Below are positions 1 to 7,559 of a stretch of 64,000 nt of DNA, in pieces (position 1 is the stretch's first letter; each line of letters begins with the position of its first letter). A program made the position numbers and the translations under genes. Origin of the DNA: JAHEAO01 sp942492375 (GTDB taxonomy: Bacteria > Pseudomonadota > Alphaproteobacteria > Rhodobacterales > Rhodobacteraceae); assembly GCA_942492375.1 (NCBI GenBank), contig CALOEL010000010.1:62001-126000 (forward strand), written 5' to 3'. Below the pieces are notes generated by a model, which was not told the DNA's origin, searched no databases, and worked only from the letters and a program-made list of their open reading frames with translations.

Positions 1-288
1 CGCGATATAGGCCGGGATCAGCGCCACTGACGCCGCCATAAATGGCAGTTGGTGCAGAAGTTCCGGGGTGATCGAGGCGCCAACGGCGACACCTAGGATC
101 GTCCGCGCGGCGACGGAGACCTGACCGAGCCCCTTCAGAGGCGCGCCGAGCAAGGCGGCGATCAGACAGGCGGCCATCGGTCCGAAGAGGAACGGCAGCG
201 GCAGGCCGGCGAGCGCGAAGACCACTGCACCCAGCGCCGCCATCATCACGGTCAGCGCGCGCGGCGGAACTCGCTGGAGCAGGTTCAT
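1..288 (-). CDS. AbrB-family membrane protein, partial (3' end outside window)
   Basis: The minus strand reads an open frame that runs off the left edge of the window, so only the N-terminal 96 residues are visible. They are strongly hydrophobic, with 'LPLPFLFGPMAACLIAALLG' near residue 29 and a 'LGVAVGASITPELL' segment. This matches the AbrB-type (PF05145, 'ammonia monooxygenase-like') multi-pass inner-membrane family, whose biochemical role is poorly established. The ATG at 288 is preceded by AGGAAGG at good spacing. An in-frame ATG at 330 would add 14 residues but lacks a ribosome-binding site and overlaps the regulatory region. It diverges from the GntR regulator at 370, which suggests shared control with the tricarballylate genes. 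The family call comes from the visible pattern only. Confidence 0.65.
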   Translation of the reverse strand, partial: MNLLQRVPPRALTVMMAALGAVVFALAGLPLPFLFGPMAACLIAALLGAPLKGLGQVSVAARTILGVAVGASITPELLHQLPFMAASVALIPAYIA

Positions 289-332
289 TTCGATGCCTTC
301 CTGGCCGGGCTTGACGTTTGCTGCATCCATCT

Positions 333-348
333 GTATGCAATTGGATAC
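333..348. promoter_or_regulatory. 16-bp palindrome, candidate GntR/FCD operator
   Basis: GTATGCAATTGGATAC pairs with its own reverse complement at all but the fifth base of each arm. It lies between the divergent AbrB-type gene and the GntR-family gene, 22 bp before the regulator start. Short palindromes with GTAT...ATAC ends are typical of FCD-type GntR operators, so autoregulation is a reasonable inference. Nothing here shows binding directly. Confidence 0.5.
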
Positions 349-369
349 TAAATGACAAGCGAAGTTTGA

Positions 370-1053
370 ATGCCCGATCCGAACGAAAATCCCGAAACCG
401 AGGACGGCCCGCAGGGCAACAGCGCCTATCGCCGGCTGCTGGAGGAGATCAGCCGCGGCGACCTTCTGCCCGGAGCACGGCTGCGCGAAACCGAACTGGC
501 GGAGCGGTTGGGGATCAGCCGGACGCCCGTGCGCGAAGCGATCCGGCAATTGGAGGCGGACGGGCTCGTAGCCCATATCCCGCGTCAGGGCGCCACGATC
601 CGCGTGCTCGACTACACCGAGGTGATGGAGCTCTACGAGATGCGCGCGGTGCTTGAAGGCACCGCCGCTCGTCTCGCCGCGCGGGCGGCCTCCGACCTGG
701 AACTCGACGAGCTTGGCGCGCTGAACGACGAGCTTGCCGCGGCGCCGGACGCGCGCACGGCCTATGAACTGAACCGTCAGTTCCACATGACCCTGCTCGA
801 CGCGGCGAAGAACCGCTACCTGATCAAATCGGTGAACGCGCTGCAAAAAACGCTTCTGATCATCGGACCGTCAACCCTGACCGAGGCGGACCGCGCAAGC
901 CAGGCGGTCAAGGAACATGCCGACCTTCTGGACGCGCTGAAAGACCGCGACGGGACGCGGGCCGAGGCACTGATGCGGGCGCATATCGAGGCGGCGCATC
1001 GGGTCCGGCTCAAGGCATTGCGCGGCCGCGAACGGCCCATCGATGCGGCCTGA
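370..1053 (+). CDS. GntR-family transcriptional regulator, FCD subfamily
   Basis: This 227-residue protein has an N-terminal winged helix-turn-helix (about residues 20-85, containing 'LAERLGISRTPVREAIRQLE', the classic GntR recognition helix). It is followed by an all-helical FCD ligand-binding domain (about 95-215) with the His-containing 'NRQFHMTLLD' and 'RAHIEAAHR' segments expected for metal or organic-acid binding. It sits 15 bp upstream of tcuA and is co-directional with it, so it probably senses a tri- or dicarboxylate and controls tcuAB and perhaps the divergent membrane gene. In enterobacteria the tcu genes are controlled by a LysR-type protein, so a GntR regulator here is a different solution. 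The ATG at 370 has only a weak ribosome-binding site. Confidence 0.88.
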   Translation: MPDPNENPETEDGPQGNSAYRRLLEEISRGDLLPGARLRETELAERLGISRTPVREAIRQLEADGLVAHIPRQGATIRVLDYTEVMELYEMRAVLEGTAARLAARAASDLELDELGALNDELAAAPDARTAYELNRQFHMTLLDAAKNRYLIKSVNALQKTLLIIGPSTLTEADRASQAVKEHADLLDALKDRDGTRAEALMRAHIEAAHRVRLKALRGRERPIDAA

Positions 1054-1068
1054 AGAACGGAAACGCCC

Positions 1069-2466
1069 ATGAAATCCTCACCCCTCAACGGACCTTGGGA
1101 TATCGTCATCGTCGGCGGCGGCAACGCGGCCCTTTGCGCCGCGATCACTGCCGCCGAGGCGGGTGCCCGCGTCCTGATCCTCGAATCCGCGCCGAAGCCC
1201 TATCGCGGCGGCAACAGCCGCCACACCCGCAACTTCCGCTGCATGCATCAGGGGCCGCTGTCGGTGCTGACCGACAGCTACGGCGAGGACGAGTATTTCG
1301 ACGACCTGATGCTTGTCACCAAGGGCAAGACAGACGAACCGCTCGCCCGCCTCGCGATCCGTTCCTCTGAGGAATGCCTGCCGTGGATGGAGGCGCACGG
1401 CGTCCGGTTCCAGCCCTCGCTTTCCGGCACCCTGTCACTGTCGCGCACCAACGCCTTCTTCCTCGGCGGCGGCAAGGCGCTGGTCAATGCCTACTACAAC
1501 ACCGCCGAGGATCTCGGCGTCACGGTCGCCTACAACGCCGAAGTGACGCATGTGCATCTCGACGGCGACCGCTTCACCCATCTCGACGCGCAGATCGGTG
1601 GCGAGACAGTCCGTATCGAAACCCGCGCGGCGGTTTTGGCCTCGGGTGGATTCCAGGCGGATACCGAGTGGCTCACCCGTGCCTGGGGACCGGCGGCGGC
1701 GAATTTCCTGATCCGGGGGACGCCTTACAACCGCGGCGTCGTGCTGCGCGACATGCTCGACCAGGGCTGCGAAAGCGTTGGCGATCCGACGCAGTGCCAC
1801 GCTGTCGCCATCGACGGACGCGCACCGAAATTCGACGGCGGCATCGTTACGCGACTCGACTGCGTGCCCTTCTCCATCGTCGTAAACCGTGACGGCGAGC
1901 GCTTCTACGACGAGGGGGAGGATGTCTGGCCCAAACGCTACGCAATTTGGGGGCGATTGGTCGCAGCGCAGCCCGATCAGGTCGGCTATGCGATCATCGA
2001 CGCAGAGTCGATCGACCTCTTCATGCCCTCGGTCTTTCCACCCAATCACGCCAACAGCATCGAGGAACTGGGCGCGCAGATGGGCCTCGACGGCGCCAAG
2101 CTCGCGCGGACCGTCGCCGATTTCAACGCCGCATGCCGTCCCGGCAGGTTCCATCCGACAGAGCTCGACGGTCTGGCGACCACCGGGCTTGTCCCCGCCA
2201 AGACCAACTGGGCCCGCCCGATCGACACACCGCCCTTTTACGCCTATCAGCTCCGCCCCGGCGTCACCTTCACCTATCTCGGGTTGAAGGTCTCGGACCG
2301 CGCCCAGGTCCATACCGCCCACGGACCGGTCAGCAACATCTGGGCGGCGGGCGAGATCATGGCCGGCTCGATCCTCGGCCAAGGCTATCTCGCCGGGTTC
2401 GGCATGACCATCGGAACCGTCTTCGGACGCATCGCAGGACGGGAGGCCGCGGCCCATGTCAACTGA
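1069..2466 (+). CDS. tcuA: FAD-dependent tricarballylate dehydrogenase TcuA
   Basis: The product is a 465-residue flavoprotein of the fumarate reductase/succinate dehydrogenase flavoprotein type. The N-terminal dinucleotide-binding motif is visible as 'DIVIVGGGNAAL' (residues 11-22), followed by a Glu-ending strand ('VLILES'). The C-terminal FAD-contact segment is 'AAGEIMAGSILGQGYLAGFG'. In the known pathway TcuA oxidises tricarballylate to cis-aconitate, which then enters the TCA cycle. Its stop overlaps the start of tcuB by 11 bp, implying translational coupling. The assignment to tricarballylate rather than another tricarboxylate rests on pairing with tcuB and overall resemblance. The substrate itself cannot be read from the sequence. 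Confidence 0.87.
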   Translation: MKSSPLNGPWDIVIVGGGNAALCAAITAAEAGARVLILESAPKPYRGGNSRHTRNFRCMHQGPLSVLTDSYGEDEYFDDLMLVTKGKTDEPLARLAIRSSEECLPWMEAHGVRFQPSLSGTLSLSRTNAFFLGGGKALVNAYYNTAEDLGVTVAYNAEVTHVHLDGDRFTHLDAQIGGETVRIETRAAVLASGGFQADTEWLTRAWGPAAANFLIRGTPYNRGVVLRDMLDQGCESVGDPTQCHAVAIDGRAPKFDGGIVTRLDCVPFSIVVNRDGERFYDEGEDVWPKRYAIWGRLVAAQPDQVGYAIIDAESIDLFMPSVFPPNHANSIEELGAQMGLDGAKLARTVADFNAACRPGRFHPTELDGLATTGLVPAKTNWARPIDTPPFYAYQLRPGVTFTYLGLKVSDRAQVHTAHGPVSNIWAAGEIMAGSILGQGYLAGFGMTIGTVFGRIAGREAAAHVN

Positions 2467-3544
2467 CCTCATCGCAGAGGCCCGCCGCCAGACCGAGATC
2501 TGCAATGCCTGCCGCTATTGCGAAGGCTTCTGCTCGGTCTTCCCGGCGCTGACCCGCAACAAGGCGTTTGCGGATGGCGACATCACGCATCTCGCGAACC
2601 TCTGCCACAACTGCCGGGGCTGCTACTATTCCTGCCAATATACCGAGCCGCACGAATTCGCGCTGAACTTCCCGGCAGCACTGGCCGAGGTGCGGCAGGA
2701 AAGCTGGGAGCGTCACGCCTGGCCCGCACCACTCGCCCGGCTTTTCCACGAAAGCGGCGTCGCTGTCGCAGCGGCTCTGGTCGCGGCATTCGCGCTCATC
2801 TTCGGGATGCTTCAAACCCTGCGTCCCGAAAGCGGCGAAGGCTTCTACGCCTATCTCGCCCACGGGGCGATGGTCGCTCTGTTCCTGCCAGCGTTCCTAC
2901 TTCCGCTCGCTTCGGTCGCGATCAGCTTGCGCGCATTTTGGCGAGAGGTCGGCGGCCAGCGGCTGCGCTGGCGCGACGTTGTCGCCGCGACGAAGTCGGC
3001 GGGGCGCCTCAAAAACCTCGATGGCGGGCAAGGCCAAGGCTGCAACTTCGAGAAGGAAGACCGTTATACCGACCGGCGGCGCTGGTTTCATCAGGCGGTC
3101 ATGTATGGCTTTCTCCTGTGCTTTGCAGCGACTTCCGCCGGAACGATCCTGCACTATGCCTTCGCCATGCCCGCGCCCTACGGGCCGTTCAGCCTGCCGA
3201 AGCTTCTCGGCGTGCCGGGCGGCGTGCTGCTGACGATCGGCTGCGGGGGCCTCGCATGGCTCAAGATGCAAGCAGACAAGGCCCTTGGCGTGGCCCGTGT
3301 CTGGGGCGGCGAGATGGCGTTTGTTCTATTACTCGGCGCGACGGGTGCCACGGGCCTCGCGCTCTATGCCGCGACCGGGACCGCCGCAGTCCCTGCCTTG
3401 CTGGCGATCCATCTCGGGACCGTGCTGACTTTCTTCCTGCTTCTGCCCTTCACCAAGATGATCCACGGCTTCTACCGCTTTGCGACACTTCTGACCGAGG
3501 AACAAAAGAAAGAGACGGCCCGATACGCCTTGGCCCGGATCTGA
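2456..3544 (+). CDS. tcuB: Tricarballylate utilisation 4Fe-4S membrane protein TcuB
   Basis: The 362-residue protein starts with two CxxCxxCxxxC clusters (Cys16, 19, 22, 26 and Cys50, 53, 56, 60), which should hold two 4Fe-4S centres. It continues with several membrane helices (roughly 98-120, 132-160, 215-240, 245-270, 280-345). TcuB family members re-oxidise the FADH2 of TcuA and pass electrons to the membrane quinone pool. The gene overlaps tcuA by 11 bp. No tcuC-type citrate/proton symporter follows. Instead the sequence runs into an insertion-sequence remnant about 80 bp after the stop, so transport must be provided elsewhere or has been lost. Confidence 0.87.
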   Translation: MSTDLIAEARRQTEICNACRYCEGFCSVFPALTRNKAFADGDITHLANLCHNCRGCYYSCQYTEPHEFALNFPAALAEVRQESWERHAWPAPLARLFHESGVAVAAALVAAFALIFGMLQTLRPESGEGFYAYLAHGAMVALFLPAFLLPLASVAISLRAFWREVGGQRLRWRDVVAATKSAGRLKNLDGGQGQGCNFEKEDRYTDRRRWFHQAVMYGFLLCFAATSAGTILHYAFAMPAPYGPFSLPKLLGVPGGVLLTIGCGGLAWLKMQADKALGVARVWGGEMAFVLLLGATGATGLALYAATGTAAVPALLAIHLGTVLTFFLLLPFTKMIHGFYRFATLLTEEQKKETARYALARI

Positions 3545-3625
3545 GCCGGGCCAAGGCGGCGCCTCACACCACGAAGTGACAATCGGAAGCGGGGCGTGCG
3601 CGTGTCCATATTGCGGCCGCGATTG

Positions 3626-4797
3626 TGAGGTGCCCCTAGATTTGTAGACGCTTTGCCGCCTAACTTTGAGGCGAGGAGGCCGAGATGGGGACAAGCAATT
3701 ACAGCGACGAGTTCAAGCGCGACGCGATGCATCAGATCACGGTGCGGGGGTATCCGGTTCGGGAGGTTTCGCGGCGTTTGGGCATCAGCTCGCATTCCCT
3801 GTACAAGTGGATAAAGCTGTTCGGTGATCCTGCGCCGAAGAAGCCCGGCGTGGATCATGAGGCCGAGAACCGGCGCCTGAAGCGCTAGCTGGCCAGGGAG
3901 ACCGAGCAGCGCGATATTCTAGAAAAGGCAACGGTGTACTTCGCGCGAGGGTCCCAATGAAGTACGCCTTCATTCGGGCGCATCGTGGAGAGTTCGGTGT
4001 CCGGGCCATGTGCCGGGTGCTTCGGGTCCAATTCAGCGGCTTCTACGCATGGCTTAAGGAACCGTTAAGCCACCGTACGCAGGAGGATGCGCGTCAGACG
4101 GAGTTGATCCGTCAGGCCTGGGACGACAGCGGTAAGGTCTACGGCTATCGCAAGCTGACGGATGATCTGCGCGATCAGGGGGAACAGGTTTCCGAGAATC
4201 AAGTGGCGCGCCCGGCGTCGCTGGCCGGGAGCGCCGCACAAGTCGGCTACAAACGCCGTCCCGGCCGATACGGAGGCAAACCCGCTATCGTGGCCGAGAA
4301 CAGACTGGAGCAACGGTTCGAGAGCTCCGCCCCCGATCACGTCTGGGTCACCGATATCACTACATCAAGACCCATGAGGGCTGGCTGTACCTGTGTGTCG
4401 TCATCGACCTGTTCTCGCGCCGCGTGGTCGGTTGGTCCGCGCTATCACGCATGACCACCGACCTTGCCTTGCAGGCCCTGGTGATGGCCGTCTGGCGGCG
4501 AAAGCCTGCTGGCCAGGTCATGGTGCATTCCGATCAGGGGTCCCAATTCACCAGCCGGGAGTGGCAGACGTTTCTCCGCCAGCACAATCTGGAACCCAGC
4601 GTGAGCCGGCGCGGCAATTACCATGACAACGCGGTTGCCGAGAGCTTCTTCCGACTGCTGAAACGGGAGCGGATCAGACGCCGCACCTATCCGACACGAG
4701 AAGCTGCACGGCACGACGTGTTCGAATACATCGAACTCTTCTACAACCCGAAGCGCAAGCACACGAACAACGGCACGCTGTCGCCCGTTGACTTCGA
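3626..4797 (+). mobile_element. Degenerate IS3-family element, right end missing
   Basis: An orfA/orfB transposase pair of the IS3 family lies here. A plausible left terminus begins at about 3626 (TGAGGTGCCCCTAGATTTG). No inverted copy of it occurs in the next 1.5 kb, and homology to IS3 orfB stops after 'LSPVDFE' near 4797. The right end, including its terminal repeat, therefore appears deleted. The element also carries an in-frame TAG in orfA and a one-base deletion in orfB, so it cannot make its own transposase. It separates tcuAB from the ATP-grasp cassette. The terminus positions are estimates; a search for intact copies would settle them. Confidence 0.75.
3685..3960 (+). pseudogene. IS3-family transposase orfA, interrupted by a TAG stop
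   Basis: The reading frame encodes an HTH_Tnp_1-type protein beginning MGTSNYSDEFKRDAM with helix-turn-helix 'PVREVSRRLGISSHSLYKW'. It then meets a TAG at 3886-3888 (codon 68). The same frame continues after the stop with 'LARETEQRDILEKATVYFARGSQ', the normal leucine-zipper tail of orfA, and ends in TGA at 3958-3960. The family normally has Glu (GAG) at the stop position, so a single GAG-to-TAG change explains it. The orfB start ATG overlaps the orfA stop as ATGA. Confidence 0.82.
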
Positions 4798-4975
4798 GGT
4801 GGACGCCGTCCCGATCGTGGCGCCAATCCGGCAGAGGTTCGGCGACCTGCTATGGCTGTTTCCAGCCGATCAGGCCAAGGCATCTCAGGCCGGCCTCAAT
4901 GTTTCCGTTGACGGAATCGTCCGGCGGTGGGACAATCAATCATTAAACACAATGATGCTTCATCATCTCACCTGA
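3957..4975 (+). pseudogene. IS3-family transposase orfB, frameshifted, with a foreign C-terminal tail
   Basis: The frame opens with 'MKYAFIRAHRGEFGVRAMCRVL' (HTH_21) and proceeds to 'DHVWVTDIT', the first Asp of the DDE catalytic triad. There one base is missing at about 4360-4361 (ATCAC-TACATC). The rest (GWLYLCVVIDLFSRRVVGW, HSDQGSQF, NAVAESFF, IELFYNPKRKH) continues in another frame up to 4797. All three DDE residues are still encoded but are split between frames. After 'LSPVDFE' the normal short C-terminus is replaced by about 59 codons of unrelated sequence ending at 4975, which marks the deletion junction at the right end of the element. Confidence 0.8.
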
Positions 4976-5123
4976 GCGCAGGTATGTCCTTGCGTGGCGA
5001 TGAATTTCTTATTTTGCGGACAACCCGAGCTGCGGCATAGCGGCCCGAAGGGATGTGGTCGAGTTACCGCTGCACCGCTGGCTGCAATTCGCGAGTACTT
5101 CGATCCTCAATGGGCGTACACGC
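4798..5123. other. Stretch without a recognised gene between IS remnant and ATP-grasp cassette
   Basis: The first 178 bases are read through as an unrelated tail of the broken orfB. The rest contains short open frames with no recognisable domain or ribosome-binding site. No inverted copy of the IS left end is present. A lower-GC patch around 4930-5020 could contain a promoter for the cassette, but I see no clear -35/-10 pair. Confidence 0.5.
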
Positions 5124-6029
5124 ATGCACCTGATCTTGGGCCACCCTGCCGATTCCTTATGCAGCGCCGTGCTATCGAACCTGACGGCGCGCGGTCTTCA
5201 GACCCGCATTGTCGAGGCAGCCTTTGCGCCGACTTCCCGCATTGATCTGCGCATAGAGCCGGATGGAAAGACGGTGCGGCCATGCGCGGCCGTAACGCTC
5301 GACAATATTGATCCCTGCGAGGTCGAAAGCCTATTCCTGCGCGCCAGCGGCGGTCTCGATCCGGCAGGCTGGAGACCCAGTGATCATGCCTATGTGCAGG
5401 CTGAAACTCAGGCCGCTGTGTTGGCTTGGTTGACCGCACTCGATTGCCCGGTGGTAAACCGCATCGGGGCTGATCTTTGGTATCGGCCGCGCAACCCGCT
5501 GCTGTACTGGTTGCCGCTCCTCCGCCGCGCCGGACTAACGGTGCCGGAGATTGTAGTGACATCTGATCCGGAGGCAGCGGAGCGCTTTCGAGGCAACCTC
5601 GAGGCGGACGAGGTGCCGGGCGCGGTCTGCTCCTCGCTCGTGCGAGGCCAGGGCTGGCTGGTTGGACCAGCGGAATGGGCAGGAGTCGGGGCACTGCAGA
5701 ATTACGCACCTGTATGCCTTGTCGAACCGCATCATACGCCCCGACCGGTCTGCATCGTCGGTTGCAAGGTTATCTGGGGCGGAGCGCCGACGCCACTCGA
5801 GGCAACGCTGGACGGCCCGCTGCGCCGCTTCGCAGAGATGGCCGGTCTTGACCTCGTCGAGGTCACGATCGGGCGCGTCCGTCGGGGCTGGGCAGTCGCC
5901 GATGTCGACCCTTTGCCGCAGTTGATGCATTTCGAAAAACGAACGCAGTCGCAGATCGTCGATGCTGTTACCGACTTGCTGCAAGTCGCTCCGACAAGGA
6001 CAGTCGATCTGGTGGAGGCGTCGCGATGA
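5124..6029 (+). CDS. Degenerate ATP-grasp paralogue (putative pseudo-ligase partner)
   Basis: This 301-residue protein aligns by eye with the next one along its whole length. Both have an N-terminal beta-alpha start (MHLILGHPAD versus MILVAGGIAD) and the shared signature LDCPVVNRxG (residues 107-115 here), followed by similar spacing to the C-terminus. The residues that make an ATP-grasp site are missing. 'SNNSKPHQL' of the partner is 'YRPRNPLLY' here, 'IYKSISG' is 'VCSSLVRG', the 'GID' Asp is 'TIG', and 'CFEVNP' is 'VADVDP'. I infer a non-catalytic subunit or substrate-recognition partner. ATG 5124 is chosen because homology to the partner begins exactly there; the ribosome-binding site is weak. 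It overlaps the next gene by 4 bp (ATGA). Confidence 0.7.
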   Translation: MHLILGHPADSLCSAVLSNLTARGLQTRIVEAAFAPTSRIDLRIEPDGKTVRPCAAVTLDNIDPCEVESLFLRASGGLDPAGWRPSDHAYVQAETQAAVLAWLTALDCPVVNRIGADLWYRPRNPLLYWLPLLRRAGLTVPEIVVTSDPEAAERFRGNLEADEVPGAVCSSLVRGQGWLVGPAEWAGVGALQNYAPVCLVEPHHTPRPVCIVGCKVIWGGAPTPLEATLDGPLRRFAEMAGLDLVEVTIGRVRRGWAVADVDPLPQLMHFEKRTQSQIVDAVTDLLQVAPTRTVDLVEASR

Positions 6030-7024
6030 TTCTGGTGGCAGGCGGCATCGCGGACACTGTGACCGAACTTCTGTGTTCCCGGATCGAGGATTGCGGCTAT
6101 CCCTATCGGCTTCTCGATCTCGGGCACTACCCGGCTGACCACGGCATGGACGTGTCCTGGACTGATGGGCGGCTAGCCGGGCAACTCCGAGGGCCGGACT
6201 GGCGGCTGGAACTCGAGGCGATCAGCGGCGCATTCGTGCGTTTTCTCGGCGCCGAAGGTCGCACGCCTCTGGCAGGCCTGCCCATGGCGCAGGCCAACGA
6301 ACTTCAACTCGAGGCCGACACCGCGCTTATACTCCTGCTCGATCACCTAGATTGCCCGGTAGTGAACCGGATGGGCGGCGGCATGTCCAACAACAGCAAG
6401 CCGCACCAGTTGCTACTTATCGCCCAGGCGGGCCTGCTTGTGCCGCCGACCCTCGTTACCAACGACCCCGCAGCTGTAAGGGCCTTCGACGCCGAACACG
6501 ACGGGCTGATCTACAAATCAATCAGCGGGATCCGGTCGGTGGTGCGTCGGTTAGGGCAAGCGCAAATGGAGCGGCTCGACCTTCTACGCCATGGCCCGGC
6601 GCAGTTTCAGGCCTTCGTGCCTGGCGACAATGTGCGGGTCCATACCGTTGGCGACCAGCTCTTCGCCACCAGAGTCAGAACCGAGGCTGTCGACTACCGC
6701 TATGCGCGACGGGATGGGCTTTTGCTCGAGATGGAACCGACGGACCTGCCGCCCGGTGTCGCCGCTGCATGCCAGCGTGTGGCCCGCGACCTCGGACTCG
6801 TGCATGCCGGCATCGACCTGAAAGAGACGCCGGACGGTGAATGGTACTGTTTCGAAGTGAATCCCTGCCCGGGCTTTGTCTACTACGAAAGGCACACCGG
6901 GCAACCGATCTCTCTCGCGCTGGCCGAACTACTGCACTCCGGCCGTATGGACGTTCTTACTCCCCGCGACGCTTCCGAGAGGCCCGGCCAGGGCCCTGCG
7001 CGCGCCGCATCTGCACCAGCCTGA
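6026..7024 (+). CDS. RimK/MvdD-like ATP-grasp ligase
   Basis: The 332-residue protein has the ATP-grasp architecture: a pre-ATP-grasp alpha/beta region (1-110), the 'NRMGGGMSNNSKPHQL' segment (114-129), a nucleotide-binding Lys at 164 in 'LIYKSISG', a hinge region 'QAFVPGDNVRV' (195-205), and the metal-binding Asp264, Glu277 and Asn279 in 'GIDL...CFEVNPCPGF'. Such enzymes form an acyl-phosphate from a carboxylate and couple it to an amine or hydroxyl. RimK adds glutamate to a protein tail, and MvdC/MvdD cross-link peptide side chains. The start overlaps the degenerate paralogue by 4 bp, and a strong ribosome-binding site for the next gene follows its stop immediately. The substrate is unknown; the Lys/Glu-rich product of the next gene is the obvious candidate. 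Confidence 0.82.
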   Translation: MILVAGGIADTVTELLCSRIEDCGYPYRLLDLGHYPADHGMDVSWTDGRLAGQLRGPDWRLELEAISGAFVRFLGAEGRTPLAGLPMAQANELQLEADTALILLLDHLDCPVVNRMGGGMSNNSKPHQLLLIAQAGLLVPPTLVTNDPAAVRAFDAEHDGLIYKSISGIRSVVRRLGQAQMERLDLLRHGPAQFQAFVPGDNVRVHTVGDQLFATRVRTEAVDYRYARRDGLLLEMEPTDLPPGVAAACQRVARDLGLVHAGIDLKETPDGEWYCFEVNPCPGFVYYERHTGQPISLALAELLHSGRMDVLTPRDASERPGQGPARAASAPA

Positions 7025-7037
7025 AAAGGAGGCCATC

Positions 7038-7559
7038 ATGGCCGACAAAGACAAAAGCGAAAAAGACAAGAAGGAACCGTTCATCGGGGCGGCGGACCGG
7101 CCCGAAGTCAAGATCGACCTCGACATGCCGCTGAATGACCTACGAGTCCGTGATCTGGCGGCGATTCTGGGGCATCTCACTCCGAAACCCATCACTGATA
7201 TCGGCAAGGCACCAATCAAGGATTTCTTTGACAAACCATTTCCTGAGGTGGTGAAGGATTTCCTGAAGGAGATCAAGATCGAGAAGGTGGAGAAACCCGA
7301 GAAGCCGGAGAAATTCGAGAAACTCGAAAAGATCGAGAAGCCGGAGAAGATCGAAAAGCCTGAAAAGATCGAGAAACGAGAGGTCAAGGAGTTCAAGCTT
7401 GAGAAACTCGAGAGCGACGGTGTTTTCGACCCCGGCTTCCAGATCCCAGGCCCCGATCCGCGATTCGAAGGCGTGATGCAGGCGATAGGGGGACTGACAC
7501 AGCAAGTCAGCGCCTTGGCTGATCAGGTGGAGGTACTGCGCAAACGCGTCAAGGGATGA
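7038..7559 (+). CDS. Lys/Glu-repeat protein, candidate substrate of the ATP-grasp pair
   Basis: I do not recognise a named family. The 173-residue product starts at ATG 7038 behind a very strong Shine-Dalgarno (AAAAGGAGG, 7024-7032), better than its neighbours. Layout: a charged N-terminus (1-13); a conserved-looking amphipathic segment 'PLNDLRVRDLAAILG' (31-45) that resembles a leader or docking helix; 'KDFFDKPFPEVVKDFLKE' (61-78); eleven consecutive EKx tripeptides (residues 82-114, x = V, P, F, L, I or R); an acidic linker; and a C-terminal helix with coiled-coil character (143-172). It has no signal peptide and no membrane segment. Abundant alternating Lys and Glu side chains would suit isopeptide formation or glutamylation by the upstream ligase, but this is inference. 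Confidence 0.75.
   Translation: MADKDKSEKDKKEPFIGAADRPEVKIDLDMPLNDLRVRDLAAILGHLTPKPITDIGKAPIKDFFDKPFPEVVKDFLKEIKIEKVEKPEKPEKFEKLEKIEKPEKIEKPEKIEKREVKEFKLEKLESDGVFDPGFQIPGPDPRFEGVMQAIGGLTQQVSALADQVEVLRKRVKG
7281..7379 (+). repeat. Eleven tandem 9-bp units encoding EKx
   Basis: The bases GAG/GAA-AAG/AAA-NNN repeat eleven times without interruption inside the Lys/Glu-repeat gene. Third-base variation between units (GAG or GAA, AAG or AAA, CCG, CCC or CCT) means the amino-acid pattern is kept while the DNA has diverged. This argues for selection on the peptide rather than a recent slippage expansion. Confidence 0.85.

Noticed and set aside
4798..5123. Right terminal repeat of the IS3 element
   Set aside because: CTCACCTGAG near 4967 only weakly recalls the left end (TGAGGTG). 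The following bases do not match, so it is not accepted as a terminus.
7281..7379. CRISPR array or minisatellite
   Set aside because: The repeats are 9-bp in-frame codon units without spacers and lie inside a coding sequence.
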